Shown: positions 27,539-37,497 of the stretch, in pieces | How the letters are laid out: the number at the start of each line of letters is the position of its first letter | Position numbering within the stretch: position 1 is the first letter of the stretch | Assembly: GCF_000585995.1 (NCBI RefSeq) | Contig: NZ_CP007410.1 | Location: 6,131,001-6,195,000 of the forward strand | Direction of reading: 5' to 3' | Source: Pseudomonas brassicacearum | GTDB lineage: Bacteria > Pseudomonadota > Gammaproteobacteria > Pseudomonadales > Pseudomonadaceae | Length of the DNA stretch: 64,000 nucleotides | Notes under the pieces: model-generated | Seen by the model: the letters and a program-made list of their open reading frames with translations, nothing else | What the model was told of the DNA's origin: nothing | Database searches by the model: none | Translations under genes and position numbers: made by a program

Positions 27539-27668
27539 TGTGGCGAGGGGATTTATCCCCGTGGGGCTGCGTAGCAGCCCCTCCCCAAGGCCCCCCATTC
27601 TTCAGACAAACCCAGTCGCTGATTTACGACTGCTGCGCAGCCGAACGGGGATAAATCCCCTCGCCACA
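27539..27668. repeat. REPIN, GGCGAGGGGATTTATCCCCG class
   Basis: Paired inverted arms lie inside the bet operon between betB and betA. The left arm has CCCCGTGGGG in place of CCCCGCTGGG. The resulting mRNA hairpin may influence the BetB to BetA ratio. Confidence 0.88.
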
Positions 27669-27727
27669 GGTTATGCGGCGTCAAGGCAACCGCGACCTGA
27701 ACCCAATTCAAAAAGAGGGTGCATTTC

Positions 27728-29431
27728 ATGTCCCACGTATTCGACTACATCATCATCGGCGCCGGCTCGGCCGGTAACACCCTGGCCACCCGCCTGACCG
27801 AAGACGAGGGCGTCACCGTCCTGCTGCTCGAAGCCGGCGGCCCGGACTATCGCCTCGACTTCCGCACACAAATGCCCGCCGCCCTGGCGTTCCCGCTGCA
27901 GGGCCGGCGCTACAACTGGGCCTACGAGACCGACCCAGAGCCGCACATGAACGGTCGCCGGATGGAGTGCGGTCGCGGCAAGGGGCTGGGCGGTTCTTCG
28001 CTGATCAACGGCATGTGCTACATCCGCGGCAACGCCCTGGACTATGACAACTGGTCAAAACTGCCTGGTCTTGAGGACTGGACGTACCTGGACTGCCTGC
28101 CCTACTTCAGAAAAGCGGAGACTCGGGACATCGGCCCGAACGATTACCACGGCGGCGACGGCCCGGTCAGCGTGACCACGCCCAAGGCCGGCAACAACCC
28201 GCTGTTCCACGCCATGGTCGAGGCCGGTGTGCAGGCCGGTTACCCGCGTACCGAAGACCTCAACGGCTACCAGCAGGAAGGTTTCGGCCCGATGGACCGC
28301 ACCGTCACGCCCAACGGCCGTCGCGCCAGTACCGCGCGCGGTTACCTGGATATCGCCAAGAAGCGCTCGACACTGACCATCGTGACTCACGCCCTGACCG
28401 ACAAGATCGTGTTCGAAGGCAAACGCGCCGTCGGTGTGCGTTACCTGGTGGGCGCTGCCGAAGAGCGCGTCGAGGCCCGGGCGCGCAAGGAAGTGCTGCT
28501 GTGCTCCGGCGCCATCGCCTCGCCGCAGATCCTGCAACGCTCCGGCGTCGGTCCGGCCAAATTACTGGAAAGCCTCGACATCCCGGTGGTCCACGACCTG
28601 CCGGGCGTCGGTGAAAACCTCCAGGATCACCTTGAGCTGTACCTGCAATACGCCTGCACCCAACCGGTTTCGCTGTACCCGTCGCTGCTCTGGTACAACC
28701 AGCCGGCCATTGGTGCCGAGTGGCTGTTCAACGGCACCGGCATCGGCGCCAGCAACCAGTTCGAGGCCGGCGGTTTCATCCGCACCCGGCCGGATTTCGA
28801 TTGGCCGAACATCCAGTATCACTTCCTGCCGGTGGCGATTAACTACAACGGCAGCAACGGTGTGAAGGAACATGGCTTCCAGGCGCACATGGGCTCCATG
28901 CGTTCGCCAAGCCGTGGCCGGGTCCAGGTCAAGTCCAAGGATCCACGCCAGTACCCGAGCATCCTGTTCAACTACATGGCGACCGAACAAGACTGGCAGG
29001 AATTTCGCGATGGCATCCGCCTGACCCGCGAGATCATGCAGCAGCCGGCGCTCGATCCGTTCCGTGGTCGCGAGATCAGCCCGGGTATCGAGGTGCAGAC
29101 GGACGAGCAACTGGACCAGTTCATCCGCGAACACGCCGAAACCGCGTTCCATCCGTCCTGCTCGTGCAAGATGGGCACCGACGCCATGGCGGTGGTGGAT
29201 GGCGAAGGTCGCGTGCATGGCATGCAGGGGCTGCGCGTGGTGGATGCCTCGATCATGCCGATCATCACCACCGGCAACCTGAACGCGCCGACGATCATGA
29301 TCGCCGAGAAAATCGCCGACAAGATCCGTGGTCGCAAGCCATTGCCACGCAGCACTGCCCCGTACTACGTGGCCGGCGACGCGCCGGTGCGCGGCAAGCC
29401 GATGCGGGAAGTGGGGCCAATGGCCCAGTAA
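27728..29431 (+). CDS. betA: Choline dehydrogenase BetA
   Basis: This 567-residue GMC-family flavoprotein oxidises choline to betaine aldehyde at the membrane. FAD-binding [18 protein letters not shown] is at residues 6-23 and the GMC signatures [20 protein letters not shown] and [16 protein letters not shown] follow. The C-terminal active-site region shows HPSCSCKMG with the catalytic His and a [16 protein letters not shown] end. The start MSHVFDY was chosen over a GTG three codons earlier because AAAAGAGGGTGC lies at the right distance. Confidence 0.96.
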   Translation: MSHVFDYIIIGAGSAGNTLATRLTEDEGVTVLLLEAGGPDYRLDFRTQMPAALAFPLQGRRYNWAYETDPEPHMNGRRMECGRGKGLGGSSLINGMCYIRGNALDYDNWSKLPGLEDWTYLDCLPYFRKAETRDIGPNDYHGGDGPVSVTTPKAGNNPLFHAMVEAGVQAGYPRTEDLNGYQQEGFGPMDRTVTPNGRRASTARGYLDIAKKRSTLTIVTHALTDKIVFEGKRAVGVRYLVGAAEERVEARARKEVLLCSGAIASPQILQRSGVGPAKLLESLDIPVVHDLPGVGENLQDHLELYLQYACTQPVSLYPSLLWYNQPAIGAEWLFNGTGIGASNQFEAGGFIRTRPDFDWPNIQYHFLPVAINYNGSNGVKEHGFQAHMGSMRSPSRGRVQVKSKDPRQYPSILFNYMATEQDWQEFRDGIRLTREIMQQPALDPFRGREISPGIEVQTDEQLDQFIREHAETAFHPSCSCKMGTDAMAVVDGEGRVHGMQGLRVVDASIMPIITTGNLNAPTIMIAEKIADKIRGRKPLPRSTAPYYVAGDAPVRGKPMREVGPMAQ

Positions 29432-29449
29432 GACTCAGGACCGTCATCG

Positions 29450-29665
29450 CGAGCAAGCTCGCTCCCACATTGGATCTGCGGCAGACACAGATTTTGTGCC
29501 TGACAACCATCAACTGTGGGAGCGGGCTTGCTCGCGAAGGGGCCTTCACAGCCAACATCTTCACTGCCTGTCACACCGCTTTCGCGAGCAAGCCCGCTCC
29601 CACATTGGATCTGCGGCAGACACAGATTTTGTGGTCACTGAAGATCCTATGTGGGAGCGAGCTTG
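29450..29665. repeat. Cluster of REP palindromes with duplicated spacer
   Basis: Four GCGAGCAAGC-type arms lie in alternating orientation between betA and the tldD-like gene. The spacer TTGGATCTGCGGCAGACACA (plus GATTTTGTG) occurs twice, about 134 bases apart, which points to duplication of an arm with its flank. Confidence 0.85.
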
Positions 29666-29799
29666 CTCGCGATAACGTCCGCCCTGACACCTCAGTATTC
29701 CCTTCTACCTTGATCCCGCCCCCACCCCAGGCCTAATCTAGAGCCGCCGCGTCAAATCACCGCACTGCGCCGCACCCTCGCTCCAGACAAGGAGGTTCC

Positions 29800-31242
29800 A
29801 TGTTCGACTTCTACCCCCAGCTCAAGCAGCGTTTTGCTGCCTTGCGCACGGGCGCTGAATTCTTTTCCCTGCGTTATGTGCGCGAGTCCGGCCAGCATTT
29901 GTCGGTGCGCAAGAATGTCGCCGAACCGCCCAGCCTTGGCCGTGATGAAGGCGCGATGCTCACCGCGCGGGTCAATGGCGTCGAGGCGTATGCCGCCACC
30001 AACGATCTGTCCCTGGCCGGCCTGCAAGCGGCGCTGGAGCGGGCCGAGCAACAAGCCCGCCGGCTCAAGCCCCATGCCCTGCTCGACTTGCGCGAACAAT
30101 CGGTGTCCAGCGACCGCGCCGATTACTGCTCGCCCCATTTCGACCAGGCCTTCCCCTCCCTGAGCGATTGCTACCAGTTGCTCGGTGCCGAGTCGGCCGC
30201 GGTGCCCCAGGACGAACGCCTGGTGAATTGGCAAGTCAGCATCGGCCTGACCCAGGTCGAACAGATCTACCTCAACAGCGCCGGCGCTGAACTGCGCCAG
30301 GCCCAGCGCTTTGTCTACCCGTCGCTGGAGGTCACCGCCTTCGACGGCCACGACAGCCAAACCCGCACCCTGGGCCGGGAAAACTTCGGCCAGCAAGGTG
30401 GCTTCGATGTGATCAGCCGCTGCGGCCTGATCGGCGCCGGGCCAAAAATCGCTGATCAGGCCCTGCAATTGCTGATGGCACCGAACACCCCGCAAGGCCC
30501 CCGCGACCTGCTGCTGATGCCCGACCAGATGATGCTGCAGATACACGAGTCCATCGGCCATCCGCTGGAGCTGGACCGCATCCTGGGGGACGAACGCAAT
30601 TACGCCGGCACCAGCTTCGTCAAGACCAGCGACTTCGGACACCTGCAATACGGCTCCAGCCTGTTGAACGTGACGTTCGACCCGAACATTCCCGAGGAAC
30701 TGGCGAGCTACAGCCATGACGACGACGGCAGTGCCGCGAGCAAACAATTCCTGATTCGTGAAGGTCGGCTGCTGCGCCCGCTGGGCGGTGCACTGTCGCA
30801 GTTCCGCGCTGGCCTGGACGGCGTTGCCAACAGCCGCGCCTGCGGTTGGAACCGCCCGCCCATCGACCGCATGGCGAACCTGAACATCGAACCCGGCGAC
30901 CAGCCCCTGGAGCAACTGATCCAGGGCATCGAGCGCGGCGTGCTGATGCGCACCAACCGCTCCTGGTCCATCGACGATGCCCGCAACAAATTCCAGTTCG
31001 GCTGCGAGTGGGGCCAGTTGATTGAGAACGGCGAACTCAAGGGCGTGGTGAAGAACCCCAACTACCGGGGCATTTCCGCACAATTCTGGAAGAGCCTGCG
31101 CGCCGTGGGCGATGCCAGTACCTCCCAGGTCCTGGGCACACCGAACTGTGGCAAGGGCGAACCGAACCAGGTCATCCGTGTCGGCCATGCGTCGCCGGCC
31201 TGTGTGTTCAGCAACGTCGATGTGTTTGGGGGAGATGCCTGA
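29800..31242 (+). CDS. TldD-like metalloprotease subunit
   Basis: This 480-residue protein is of the TldD/PmbA peptidase U62 family. It carries the catalytic HExxxH motif in MLQIHESIGHPLELDRILGD near residue 250, with downstream YAGTSFVK and CGWNRPPIDRMANL. It forms a pair with the next gene, overlapping it by one base (TGATG). TldD/TldE heterodimers cleave unfolded peptides and mature antibiotics such as microcin B17. The pair is shorter and more divergent than housekeeping TldD/TldE, so its substrate is open. A strong AAGGAGG ribosome site lies seven bases upstream. Confidence 0.87.
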   Translation: MFDFYPQLKQRFAALRTGAEFFSLRYVRESGQHLSVRKNVAEPPSLGRDEGAMLTARVNGVEAYAATNDLSLAGLQAALERAEQQARRLKPHALLDLREQSVSSDRADYCSPHFDQAFPSLSDCYQLLGAESAAVPQDERLVNWQVSIGLTQVEQIYLNSAGAELRQAQRFVYPSLEVTAFDGHDSQTRTLGRENFGQQGGFDVISRCGLIGAGPKIADQALQLLMAPNTPQGPRDLLLMPDQMMLQIHESIGHPLELDRILGDERNYAGTSFVKTSDFGHLQYGSSLLNVTFDPNIPEELASYSHDDDGSAASKQFLIREGRLLRPLGGALSQFRAGLDGVANSRACGWNRPPIDRMANLNIEPGDQPLEQLIQGIERGVLMRTNRSWSIDDARNKFQFGCEWGQLIENGELKGVVKNPNYRGISAQFWKSLRAVGDASTSQVLGTPNCGKGEPNQVIRVGHASPACVFSNVDVFGGDA

Positions 31243-32579
31243 TGAGTACAGTCAATAATCAGGCTGGGGCGTTCAAGGCGCTGGTCGACTGGCTGCGCGA
31301 CGCCCTGCATGGGCCGGAACAGTTCACCCTCGGCTACGCCGCCGAGTCCTCGGCCTTCGTGCGCTTCAACCATGGCAAGGTCCGCCAGGCCGGGCAAGTG
31401 CAACAGGCCAATGTCAGTTTCAAACTGATCGACGACGGTCGCCACGCCGACTTGCAGATCACCTTGTCCGGTGAAGCCGAGACGGATTTGCAACGCTTGG
31501 CCGAAGGCCTGCAACAACTGCGCGAAACCTTGCCGTTGCTGCCCCGCGATCCGTACCTGCTGCTCAATCACAACCACTGGCAGAGCCACAACGTACAGGA
31601 CCATCCGCTGCCGGACACCGAGCAGGTCGTGGCCGAAATCACCCGCGCCGCCGAAGGCCTGGACCTGGTGGGGTTCTATGCCGCCGGGCCCATCAGCCGT
31701 GGCTTTGCCAGTTCTTCGGGGGCGTTCGGCTGGCATCAGGCCAACAGCTTCAACTTCGATTTCAGCCTGTTCCATGAAAACGGCCAGGCCGTGAAAGCCA
31801 GTTACGCCGGGCATGCGTGGAGCGGCGAAGGGTTTGCCCAGCGCTTCGAACAGGCCCGTCAGCAATTGGCGTTCCTGGGCCGACCGCTGCGAACGCTGCC
31901 GCCCGGCGAGTACCGCGCCTACCTGGCGCCGGCCGCGCTGGAAGAGATCATGGGCATGCTCAGCTGGGGCGGGTTCTCGGCCCGGGCGATTGCCAGTAAG
32001 CAGAGCCCGTTGCAGAAGTTCTACGCCAGCGAAGCCCACTTCAGCCCCACCGTATGGCTGCACGAGCAGGTCAGCGGCTCCTTGAGCCCGGCGTTTTCCG
32101 ACGAAGGCTATCCTCGCAATGACCTGGCGCTGATCGCCAAGGGCACGGCCAATGCGCGGCTGGTCAACTCCCGCAGCGCCGCCGAATACGGCCTCACCAC
32201 CAACGGCGCCAGCAGCTATGAATACCCCACGGCGCTGGTCATGCAGGAAGGTCTGCTGGAGCAGAAACACATCCTCGACGCCCTCGGCACCGGGCTGTAC
32301 ATCAGCAACCTCTGGTACCTGAACTACTCGGACCAGCCGGCCGCACGCCTGACCGGCATGACCCGCTTTGCCACGTTCTGGGTCGAGAACGGCCAGATTG
32401 TCGCGCCGGTCAGCACCATGCGTTTCGACGACAGTGTCTACAGCCTGCTCGGCTCACAACTCGAAAGCCTGACCCAAGAGCGGGAACTTCTGCTCTCGGC
32501 CAGCACCTACAGCCAGCGAGCCACGGCCTCGATGTTGTTGCCGGGGGCGCTGGTGAAGCGGTTGACCTTGACGTTGTAA
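31242..32579 (+). CDS. TldE/PmbA-like subunit
   Basis: This 445-residue protein is the inactive-partner type of the TldD/TldE family. It lacks an HExxxH motif but keeps the fold landmarks SSSGAFGWHQANSFNFDFSL, WSGEGFAQRFEQA, the AYLAPAALEEIMGMLSWGGF region and a GLYISNLWYLNYSD C-terminal segment. In TldD/TldE complexes the E subunit shapes the cavity around the TldD zinc. It starts inside the tldD-like stop codon, so the two proteins are made together. Confidence 0.86.
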   Translation: MSTVNNQAGAFKALVDWLRDALHGPEQFTLGYAAESSAFVRFNHGKVRQAGQVQQANVSFKLIDDGRHADLQITLSGEAETDLQRLAEGLQQLRETLPLLPRDPYLLLNHNHWQSHNVQDHPLPDTEQVVAEITRAAEGLDLVGFYAAGPISRGFASSSGAFGWHQANSFNFDFSLFHENGQAVKASYAGHAWSGEGFAQRFEQARQQLAFLGRPLRTLPPGEYRAYLAPAALEEIMGMLSWGGFSARAIASKQSPLQKFYASEAHFSPTVWLHEQVSGSLSPAFSDEGYPRNDLALIAKGTANARLVNSRSAAEYGLTTNGASSYEYPTALVMQEGLLEQKHILDALGTGLYISNLWYLNYSDQPAARLTGMTRFATFWVENGQIVAPVSTMRFDDSVYSLLGSQLESLTQERELLLSASTYSQRATASMLLPGALVKRLTLTL

Positions 32580-32598
32580 TGACCGGAGTTCGACCCCC

Positions 32599-32732
32599 TG
32601 TGGCGAGGGAGCTTGCTCGCGCTCGACGGCGCAGCAGTCGCAAAACCCTGCTGACCCAACGCACCTGAAACACCGCGGTGCCTGGTTTCAGGGTTGCTTC
32701 GCAACCCAGCGGGAGCAAGCTCCCTCGCCACA
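32599..32732. repeat. REPIN, GGCGAGGGAGCTTGCTC class
   Basis: Paired inverted arms follow the tldE-like gene. The left arm reads CTTGCTCGCGCT where the right arm complement has CTTGCTCCCGCT, a single mismatch. Confidence 0.88.
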
Positions 32733-32776
32733 ACAGCGGCACCTGTTCCTGATCAACACGCCATACAAGAGGTCCC

Positions 32777-34204
32777 ATGCCCAACCGCGCACCGCTCGAC
32801 GCCGTCACCGCCCGCTGGCTTCCGTGGGTCGTGGCAATCGCCTTCTTCATGCAGTCCCTGGACGGGACCATCCTCAACACCGCCCTGCCCGCCATGGCCC
32901 GTGACCTGGCGGAAAACCCGCTGCGCATGCAGGGCGTGATCATTGCCTACATGCTCACCGTGGCGCTGTTGATCCCGGCCTCGGGCTGGATCGCCGACCG
33001 CTTTGGCACCAAGAAGATTTTCTTCGGCGCGATCCTGTTGTTCAGCTTCGGCTCGCTGCTGTGTGCCCTGTCCAGTTCGTTGAGCATGCTGATCGGTGCC
33101 CGGGTCATCCAGGGCCTGGGCGGCGCGCTGATGCTGCCGGTGGGCAGGCTGGTGGTGCTGCGGGCCTACCCGCGCTCGGAACTGGTGCGGATCATGGGCT
33201 TCATCACCATTCCAGGCCTGCTCGGCCCGCTGATCGGCCCGACCATGGGCGGCTGGATGGTGGAGTACCTGACCTGGCACTGGATCTTCATCATCAACCT
33301 GCCGGTGGGCGTGATCGGTTGTTATGCGGTGTGGAAGTTCATCCCCGACCTGCGCGGCAGCGAGCGCACCCGGTTCGATGGCCTGGGGTTCCTGCTGTTC
33401 GGCGCGGCGATGGTACTGATCACCGTCGCCATGGAGGGCCTGGGCGAACTGCACCTGCCGCACCTGCGGGTGATGCTGTTGCTGTTCGGCGGCATGGCCT
33501 GCCTGGCGGCCTATTGGCTGCGGGCCGGGCACGTCGAGAATGCGCTGTTCCCGCCGTCGCTGTTCAAGACCCGGACCTTCGCCGTGGGCATCCTTGGCAA
33601 CCTGTTCGCGCGTCTGGGCAGCGGCGCCCTGCCGTTCCTGGTGCCGTTGCTGCTGCAAGTGGCCCTGGGTTACTCGCCGTCCCAAGCCGGGATGAGCATG
33701 CTGCCCCTGGCGGCGGCGGCCATGGTTGCCAAATCCGTGGCCCGGCCGCTGATCGAACGCCTGGGCTATCGCATCGTCCTGACCGGCAACACCCTCGCCC
33801 TGGGCCTGATGCTGGCGAGCATGGGCCTGGTCAGCGAACAGACGCCGTATTGGCTGCTGCTGGCGCAACTGGCGGTGTTGGGGGCGATCAACTCGCTGCA
33901 ATTCACCGCGATGAATACCGTGACCCTGATCGACTTGGACGACGCCAGCGCCAGCAGCGGCAACAGCCTGCTGTCGGTAGTGGCGCAACTGTCCCTGAGC
34001 CTCGGCGTGGCCTGCGCCGGCGCCTTGCTCGGCGGCTTTACGGCCCAGGTCGGTAACGACGGCGTGGACACGGTGCTGGGGGCGTTCCAGCTGACGTTCG
34101 TGACGGTGGGGATCATGGCGATGCTGGCGGCGACGATTTTTTCCCAGCTGTCGAAGCAGGATGGGCGGCGCGTCAAGCGGCCGGATGAGCATATCGAGCA
34201 TTAA
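32777..34204 (+). CDS. DHA2-type MFS multidrug transporter (MdtD-like)
   Basis: This 475-residue protein has about 14 hydrophobic segments and the 14-TMS drug:H+ antiporter signatures. These are LDGTILNTALPAMARDL in helix 1, the loop motif GWIADRFGTKKIFFGAI, and the helix 5 motif PGLLGPLIGPTMGGWMVEYL. Length and sequence agree with MdtD of E. coli. The substrate cannot be read from the sequence. It is monocistronic, with REPINs on both sides. Confidence 0.88.
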   Translation: MPNRAPLDAVTARWLPWVVAIAFFMQSLDGTILNTALPAMARDLAENPLRMQGVIIAYMLTVALLIPASGWIADRFGTKKIFFGAILLFSFGSLLCALSSSLSMLIGARVIQGLGGALMLPVGRLVVLRAYPRSELVRIMGFITIPGLLGPLIGPTMGGWMVEYLTWHWIFIINLPVGVIGCYAVWKFIPDLRGSERTRFDGLGFLLFGAAMVLITVAMEGLGELHLPHLRVMLLLFGGMACLAAYWLRAGHVENALFPPSLFKTRTFAVGILGNLFARLGSGALPFLVPLLLQVALGYSPSQAGMSMLPLAAAAMVAKSVARPLIERLGYRIVLTGNTLALGLMLASMGLVSEQTPYWLLLAQLAVLGAINSLQFTAMNTVTLIDLDDASASSGNSLLSVVAQLSLSLGVACAGALLGGFTAQVGNDGVDTVLGAFQLTFVTVGIMAMLAATIFSQLSKQDGRRVKRPDEHIEH

Positions 34205-34242
34205 TCCAGGCGCTTGGAACGCTGTCTGGGCATGTTGGCTCT

Positions 34243-34374
34243 TGTGGCGAGGGAGCTTGCTCCCGCTGGGGTGCGAAGCGCCCCCAAAATCGGTCAACAC
34301 GGTGTAACTGAAATATCGCGTCGCCTGGGTTACGACTGCTGCGCAGCCGAGCGGGAGCAAGCTCCCTCGCCACA
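34243..34374. repeat. REPIN, GGCGAGGGAGCTTGCTCCC class
   Basis: Paired arms separate the transporter and dbpA. The spacer has GGGGTGCGAAGCGCCCC next to the left arm. Confidence 0.9.
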
Positions 34375-34462
34375 GGGGCCACACCACGTTCGTCCAGAAC
34401 TTTCGAAAGAAGTGGCACGAGGCTGCTACACTGCGCGACATTTTGTTTTGCAGGCCAGTCCC

Positions 34463-35848
34463 GTGACCACCATTGCCACCGCTTTTAATACTTTGCCGCT
34501 GTCCGCCGCCATGCTGGCTAACCTCGAATCACTCGGTTATGCCCAGATGACGCCGATCCAGGCGCAGAGCTTGCCGGTGATTCTCAAGGGCATGGACCTG
34601 ATCGCCCAGGCCAAGACCGGCAGCGGCAAGACCGCGGCTTTTGGCATCGGCCTGCTGAACCCGATCAACCCGCGCTTCTTCGGTTGCCAAGCGCTGGTGA
34701 TGTGCCCGACCCGCGAACTGGCCGACCAAGTGGCCAAGGAAATCCGCCGCCTGGCCCGCGCCGAAGACAACATCAAGGTCCTGACCCTGTGCGGTGGCGT
34801 GTCTTTCGGCCCGCAGATCGCCTCCCTTGAACACGGCGCCCACATCATCGTCGGCACGCCCGGGCGTATCCAGCAGCACCTGCGCAAGGGCTCGCTGGTG
34901 CTCGACGGCCTCAACACGCTGATCCTCGACGAAGCCGACCGCATGCTCGACATGGGCTTCTACGACGCCATCGAAGACATCATCCAGCAGACCCCGGAAC
35001 GCCGCCAGACGCTGCTGTTCTCGGCCACGTACCCGGTGGGCATCAAGCAACTGTCGTCCAAATTCATGCGCAACCCGCAGCAAGTGAAGGCCGAGGCGTT
35101 TCACTCCGACGCGCAGATCGAGCAGCGCTTCTACGAGATCTCCCCCGAGGAGCGCATGGACGCGGTGGTCAAGGTGCTGGCGCATTTCCGTCCGGCCTCC
35201 TGCGTGGCGTTCTGCTTCACCAAGCAGCAGGTCCAGGAAACCGTCGATCACCTGACGTCCAAAGGCATTTCCGCCGTCGGCCTGCACGGCGACCTGGAAC
35301 AGCGTGACCGTGACCAGGTACTGGCGATGTTCGCCAACCGCAGCACCTCGGTGCTGGTGGCCACCGACGTCGCGGCCCGCGGCCTGGACATCGATGCCCT
35401 GGACATGGTGATCAACGTCGAGCTGGCCCGGGACTCGGAAATTCATATCCACCGCGTGGGTCGTACTGGCCGGGCCGGGGAAAAAGGCATCGCCATCAGC
35501 CTGGTGGCGCCGTCCGAAGCCCACCGCGCCCAGGCCATCGAGCAACTGCAGAAGTCGCCGCTGAGCTGGGATCAACTGGACAACCTCAAGTCCCAGGGCG
35601 GCGCTCCGCTGCTGCCGGTCATGAGCACCCTGTGCATCGGTGCCGGGCGCAAGGACAAAGTCCGCCCCGGCGACATCCTCGGCGCCCTGACCGGCGACGC
35701 CGGCATCCCCGGTGCCCAGGTCGGCAAGATCGCGATTTTCGATTTCCAGGCCTATGTGGCCGTGGAACGCGGCATCGCCAAGCAGGCGCTGCAACGCCTG
35801 AACGATGGCAAGATCAAGGGGCGGTCGTTGCGGGTGCGAATTCTCTGA
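34463..35848 (+). CDS. dbpA: ATP-dependent RNA helicase DbpA
   Basis: This 461-residue DEAD-box helicase starts at GTG, where similarity to DbpA begins (TTIATAFNTLPLSAAMLANL). The Q motif is in YAQMTPIQAQSLP; motif I QAKTGSGKT, motif II LDEADRMLD, motif III FSATYP, and motif VI HRVGRTGRAG follow in order. The C-terminal 75 residues form the DbpA RNA-binding domain (TLCIGAGRKDKVRPGDILGA), which targets hairpin 92 of 23S rRNA during large-subunit assembly. An upstream ATG in frame lies inside a REPIN and is unlikely to be used. Confidence 0.95.
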   Translation: MTTIATAFNTLPLSAAMLANLESLGYAQMTPIQAQSLPVILKGMDLIAQAKTGSGKTAAFGIGLLNPINPRFFGCQALVMCPTRELADQVAKEIRRLARAEDNIKVLTLCGGVSFGPQIASLEHGAHIIVGTPGRIQQHLRKGSLVLDGLNTLILDEADRMLDMGFYDAIEDIIQQTPERRQTLLFSATYPVGIKQLSSKFMRNPQQVKAEAFHSDAQIEQRFYEISPEERMDAVVKVLAHFRPASCVAFCFTKQQVQETVDHLTSKGISAVGLHGDLEQRDRDQVLAMFANRSTSVLVATDVAARGLDIDALDMVINVELARDSEIHIHRVGRTGRAGEKGIAISLVAPSEAHRAQAIEQLQKSPLSWDQLDNLKSQGGAPLLPVMSTLCIGAGRKDKVRPGDILGALTGDAGIPGAQVGKIAIFDFQAYVAVERGIAKQALQRLNDGKIKGRSLRVRIL

Positions 35849-35865
35849 CCGCTGCTGATCCACCC

Positions 35866-35998
35866 TGTGGCGAGGGAGCTTGCTCACGCTGGGCTGCGCA
35901 GCAGCCCCAAAAGCGATGAACCCGGTGCTCCAGACAGTTCGCGTTCGTTGGTTTTGCGACCGCTTCGCGCTCGAGCGGGAGCAAGCTCCCTCGCCACA
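35866..35998. repeat. REPIN, GGCGAGGGAGCTTGCTC class
   Basis: Paired arms between dbpA and the YhiN-like gene; the left arm carries CTTGCTCACGCTGGGC. Confidence 0.88.
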
Positions 35999-36042
35999 AG
36001 AGCAACCCCCTGCCAGACCCCAGATATTCAGAGGACACCGTT

Positions 36043-37221
36043 TTGCGCTCTACCGAAGTCGTGATCATTGGCGCTGGCGCCGCAGGGTTGATGTGCGCGC
36101 TAACCGCCGCCGCGCGCGGGCGGCAGGTGCTGTTGCTGGACCACGCCAACAAGGCCGGCAAGAAAATCCTCATGTCCGGCGGTGGACGCTGCAATTTCAC
36201 CAACATGTACACCGAGCCGGGCAATTTTCTCTCGCAGAACCCACACTTCTGCAAATCAGCCCTGGCCCGCTACACCCAATGGGATTTCATCGCCCTGGTG
36301 GCCAAGCACGGCGTGCCCTATCACGAGAAAAAGCTCGGCCAGTTGTTTTGCGATAACAAGTCCAGCGACATCCTCGGCCTGCTGCTGGATGAATGCGAGC
36401 AAGCCGGCGTCAGCCTGCACCTGGACACCTCGATCACCCAGATCGAAAAAACCGCCGGCGGCTACCTGCTGCAAACCACCCTCGACGCCATCGCCTGCCA
36501 GTCCTTGGTGATCGCCACGGGCGGACTGTCGATCCCGACCCTGGGGGCGACCGGTTTCGGCTATCAGGTGGCGAAACAGTTTGGACATGAGTTGTTGCCG
36601 ACCCGCGCCGGCCTGGTGCCGTTCACCATCACCGATCAGCTCAAGGCGCTGTGCACCGAGCTGTCGGGCACCTCGGTGGATTGCCTGGTGAGCTGCAACG
36701 ACCAGAGCTTTCGCGAGAACATCCTGTTCACCCACCGTGGCCTGAGCGGCCCGGCGATCCTGCAGATTTCCTCGTTCTGGGAACCGGGGGACACGGTGCA
36801 GATCAACCTGCTGCCAGACCACGACGTGCCGCAATGGCTGCAACAGCAACAGGCCGAACGCCCCAACAGCGAACTGAAAACCCTGCTGGGCGAGCTGTTC
36901 ACCAAGAAAATGGCCAACCTGCTGGCCGATACCTGGTTCGTCTCCAAACCCATGAAGCAATACACCCACGCGGAGCTGGCGGACATTGCCGAGAAGCTGG
37001 CGAGCTGGAATGTCGTTCCGGCCGGCACTGAAGGCTACCGTACCGCCGAAGTCACCCTCGGCGGCGTCGACACCCGGGAAGTCTCGTCCAAGACCATGGA
37101 GTCCCTGAAAAGCCCCGGGCTGTATTTCATTGGCGAAGTGCTGGACGTCACCGGGCACCTGGGCGGGTTCAACTTCCAGTGGGCCTGGGCTTCGGGTTAT
37201 GCGGCGGCGCAGTACGTCTGA
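36043..37221 (+). CDS. YhiN/HI0933-family flavoprotein
   Basis: This 392-residue protein is an FAD-dependent oxidoreductase of the HI0933/YhiN family. It has the dinucleotide motif VVIIGAGAAGLMCALTAA at residues 6-23, then the family hallmark KKILMSGGGRCNFTN near residue 45, ATGGLSIPTLGATGFGY near 160 and the C-terminal GEVLDVTGHLGGFNFQWAWA segment. The start is TTG after AGAGGACACCG, which is the only spacing that keeps the first strand. Its substrate is unknown in all members. The gene stands alone. Confidence 0.87.
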   Translation: MRSTEVVIIGAGAAGLMCALTAAARGRQVLLLDHANKAGKKILMSGGGRCNFTNMYTEPGNFLSQNPHFCKSALARYTQWDFIALVAKHGVPYHEKKLGQLFCDNKSSDILGLLLDECEQAGVSLHLDTSITQIEKTAGGYLLQTTLDAIACQSLVIATGGLSIPTLGATGFGYQVAKQFGHELLPTRAGLVPFTITDQLKALCTELSGTSVDCLVSCNDQSFRENILFTHRGLSGPAILQISSFWEPGDTVQINLLPDHDVPQWLQQQQAERPNSELKTLLGELFTKKMANLLADTWFVSKPMKQYTHAELADIAEKLASWNVVPAGTEGYRTAEVTLGGVDTREVSSKTMESLKSPGLYFIGEVLDVTGHLGGFNFQWAWASGYAAAQYV

Positions 37222-37246
37222 TCCCAACCTGTGTCGAGCCTGCCTT

Positions 37247-37377
37247 TGTGGCGAGGGAGCTTGCTCCCGCTCGACTGCGCAGCAGTCGCAAGACAGGCAC
37301 CTCGTGCTGTCTGAATAAACTCAGTGCATCAGAAAGGGCTGCTTCGCAGCCCAGCGGGAGCAAGCTCCCTCGCCACA
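37247..37377. repeat. REPIN, GGCGAGGGAGCTTGCTCCC class
   Basis: Paired arms after the YhiN-like gene, with GACTGCGCAGCAGTC on the left side of the spacer and GGGCTGCTTCGCAGCCC on the right. Confidence 0.9.
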
Positions 37378-37497
37378 GGTGCAGTGGACTCAGGTGCATC
37401 CCGGAATACTTTTTGCTGTCAGATGTGATCGCCGCCATTGCGTCGGCGTCATTACTGCCTCAATTTAGCGTCATTGCCCGTCAGGCCCGTGCACTTC

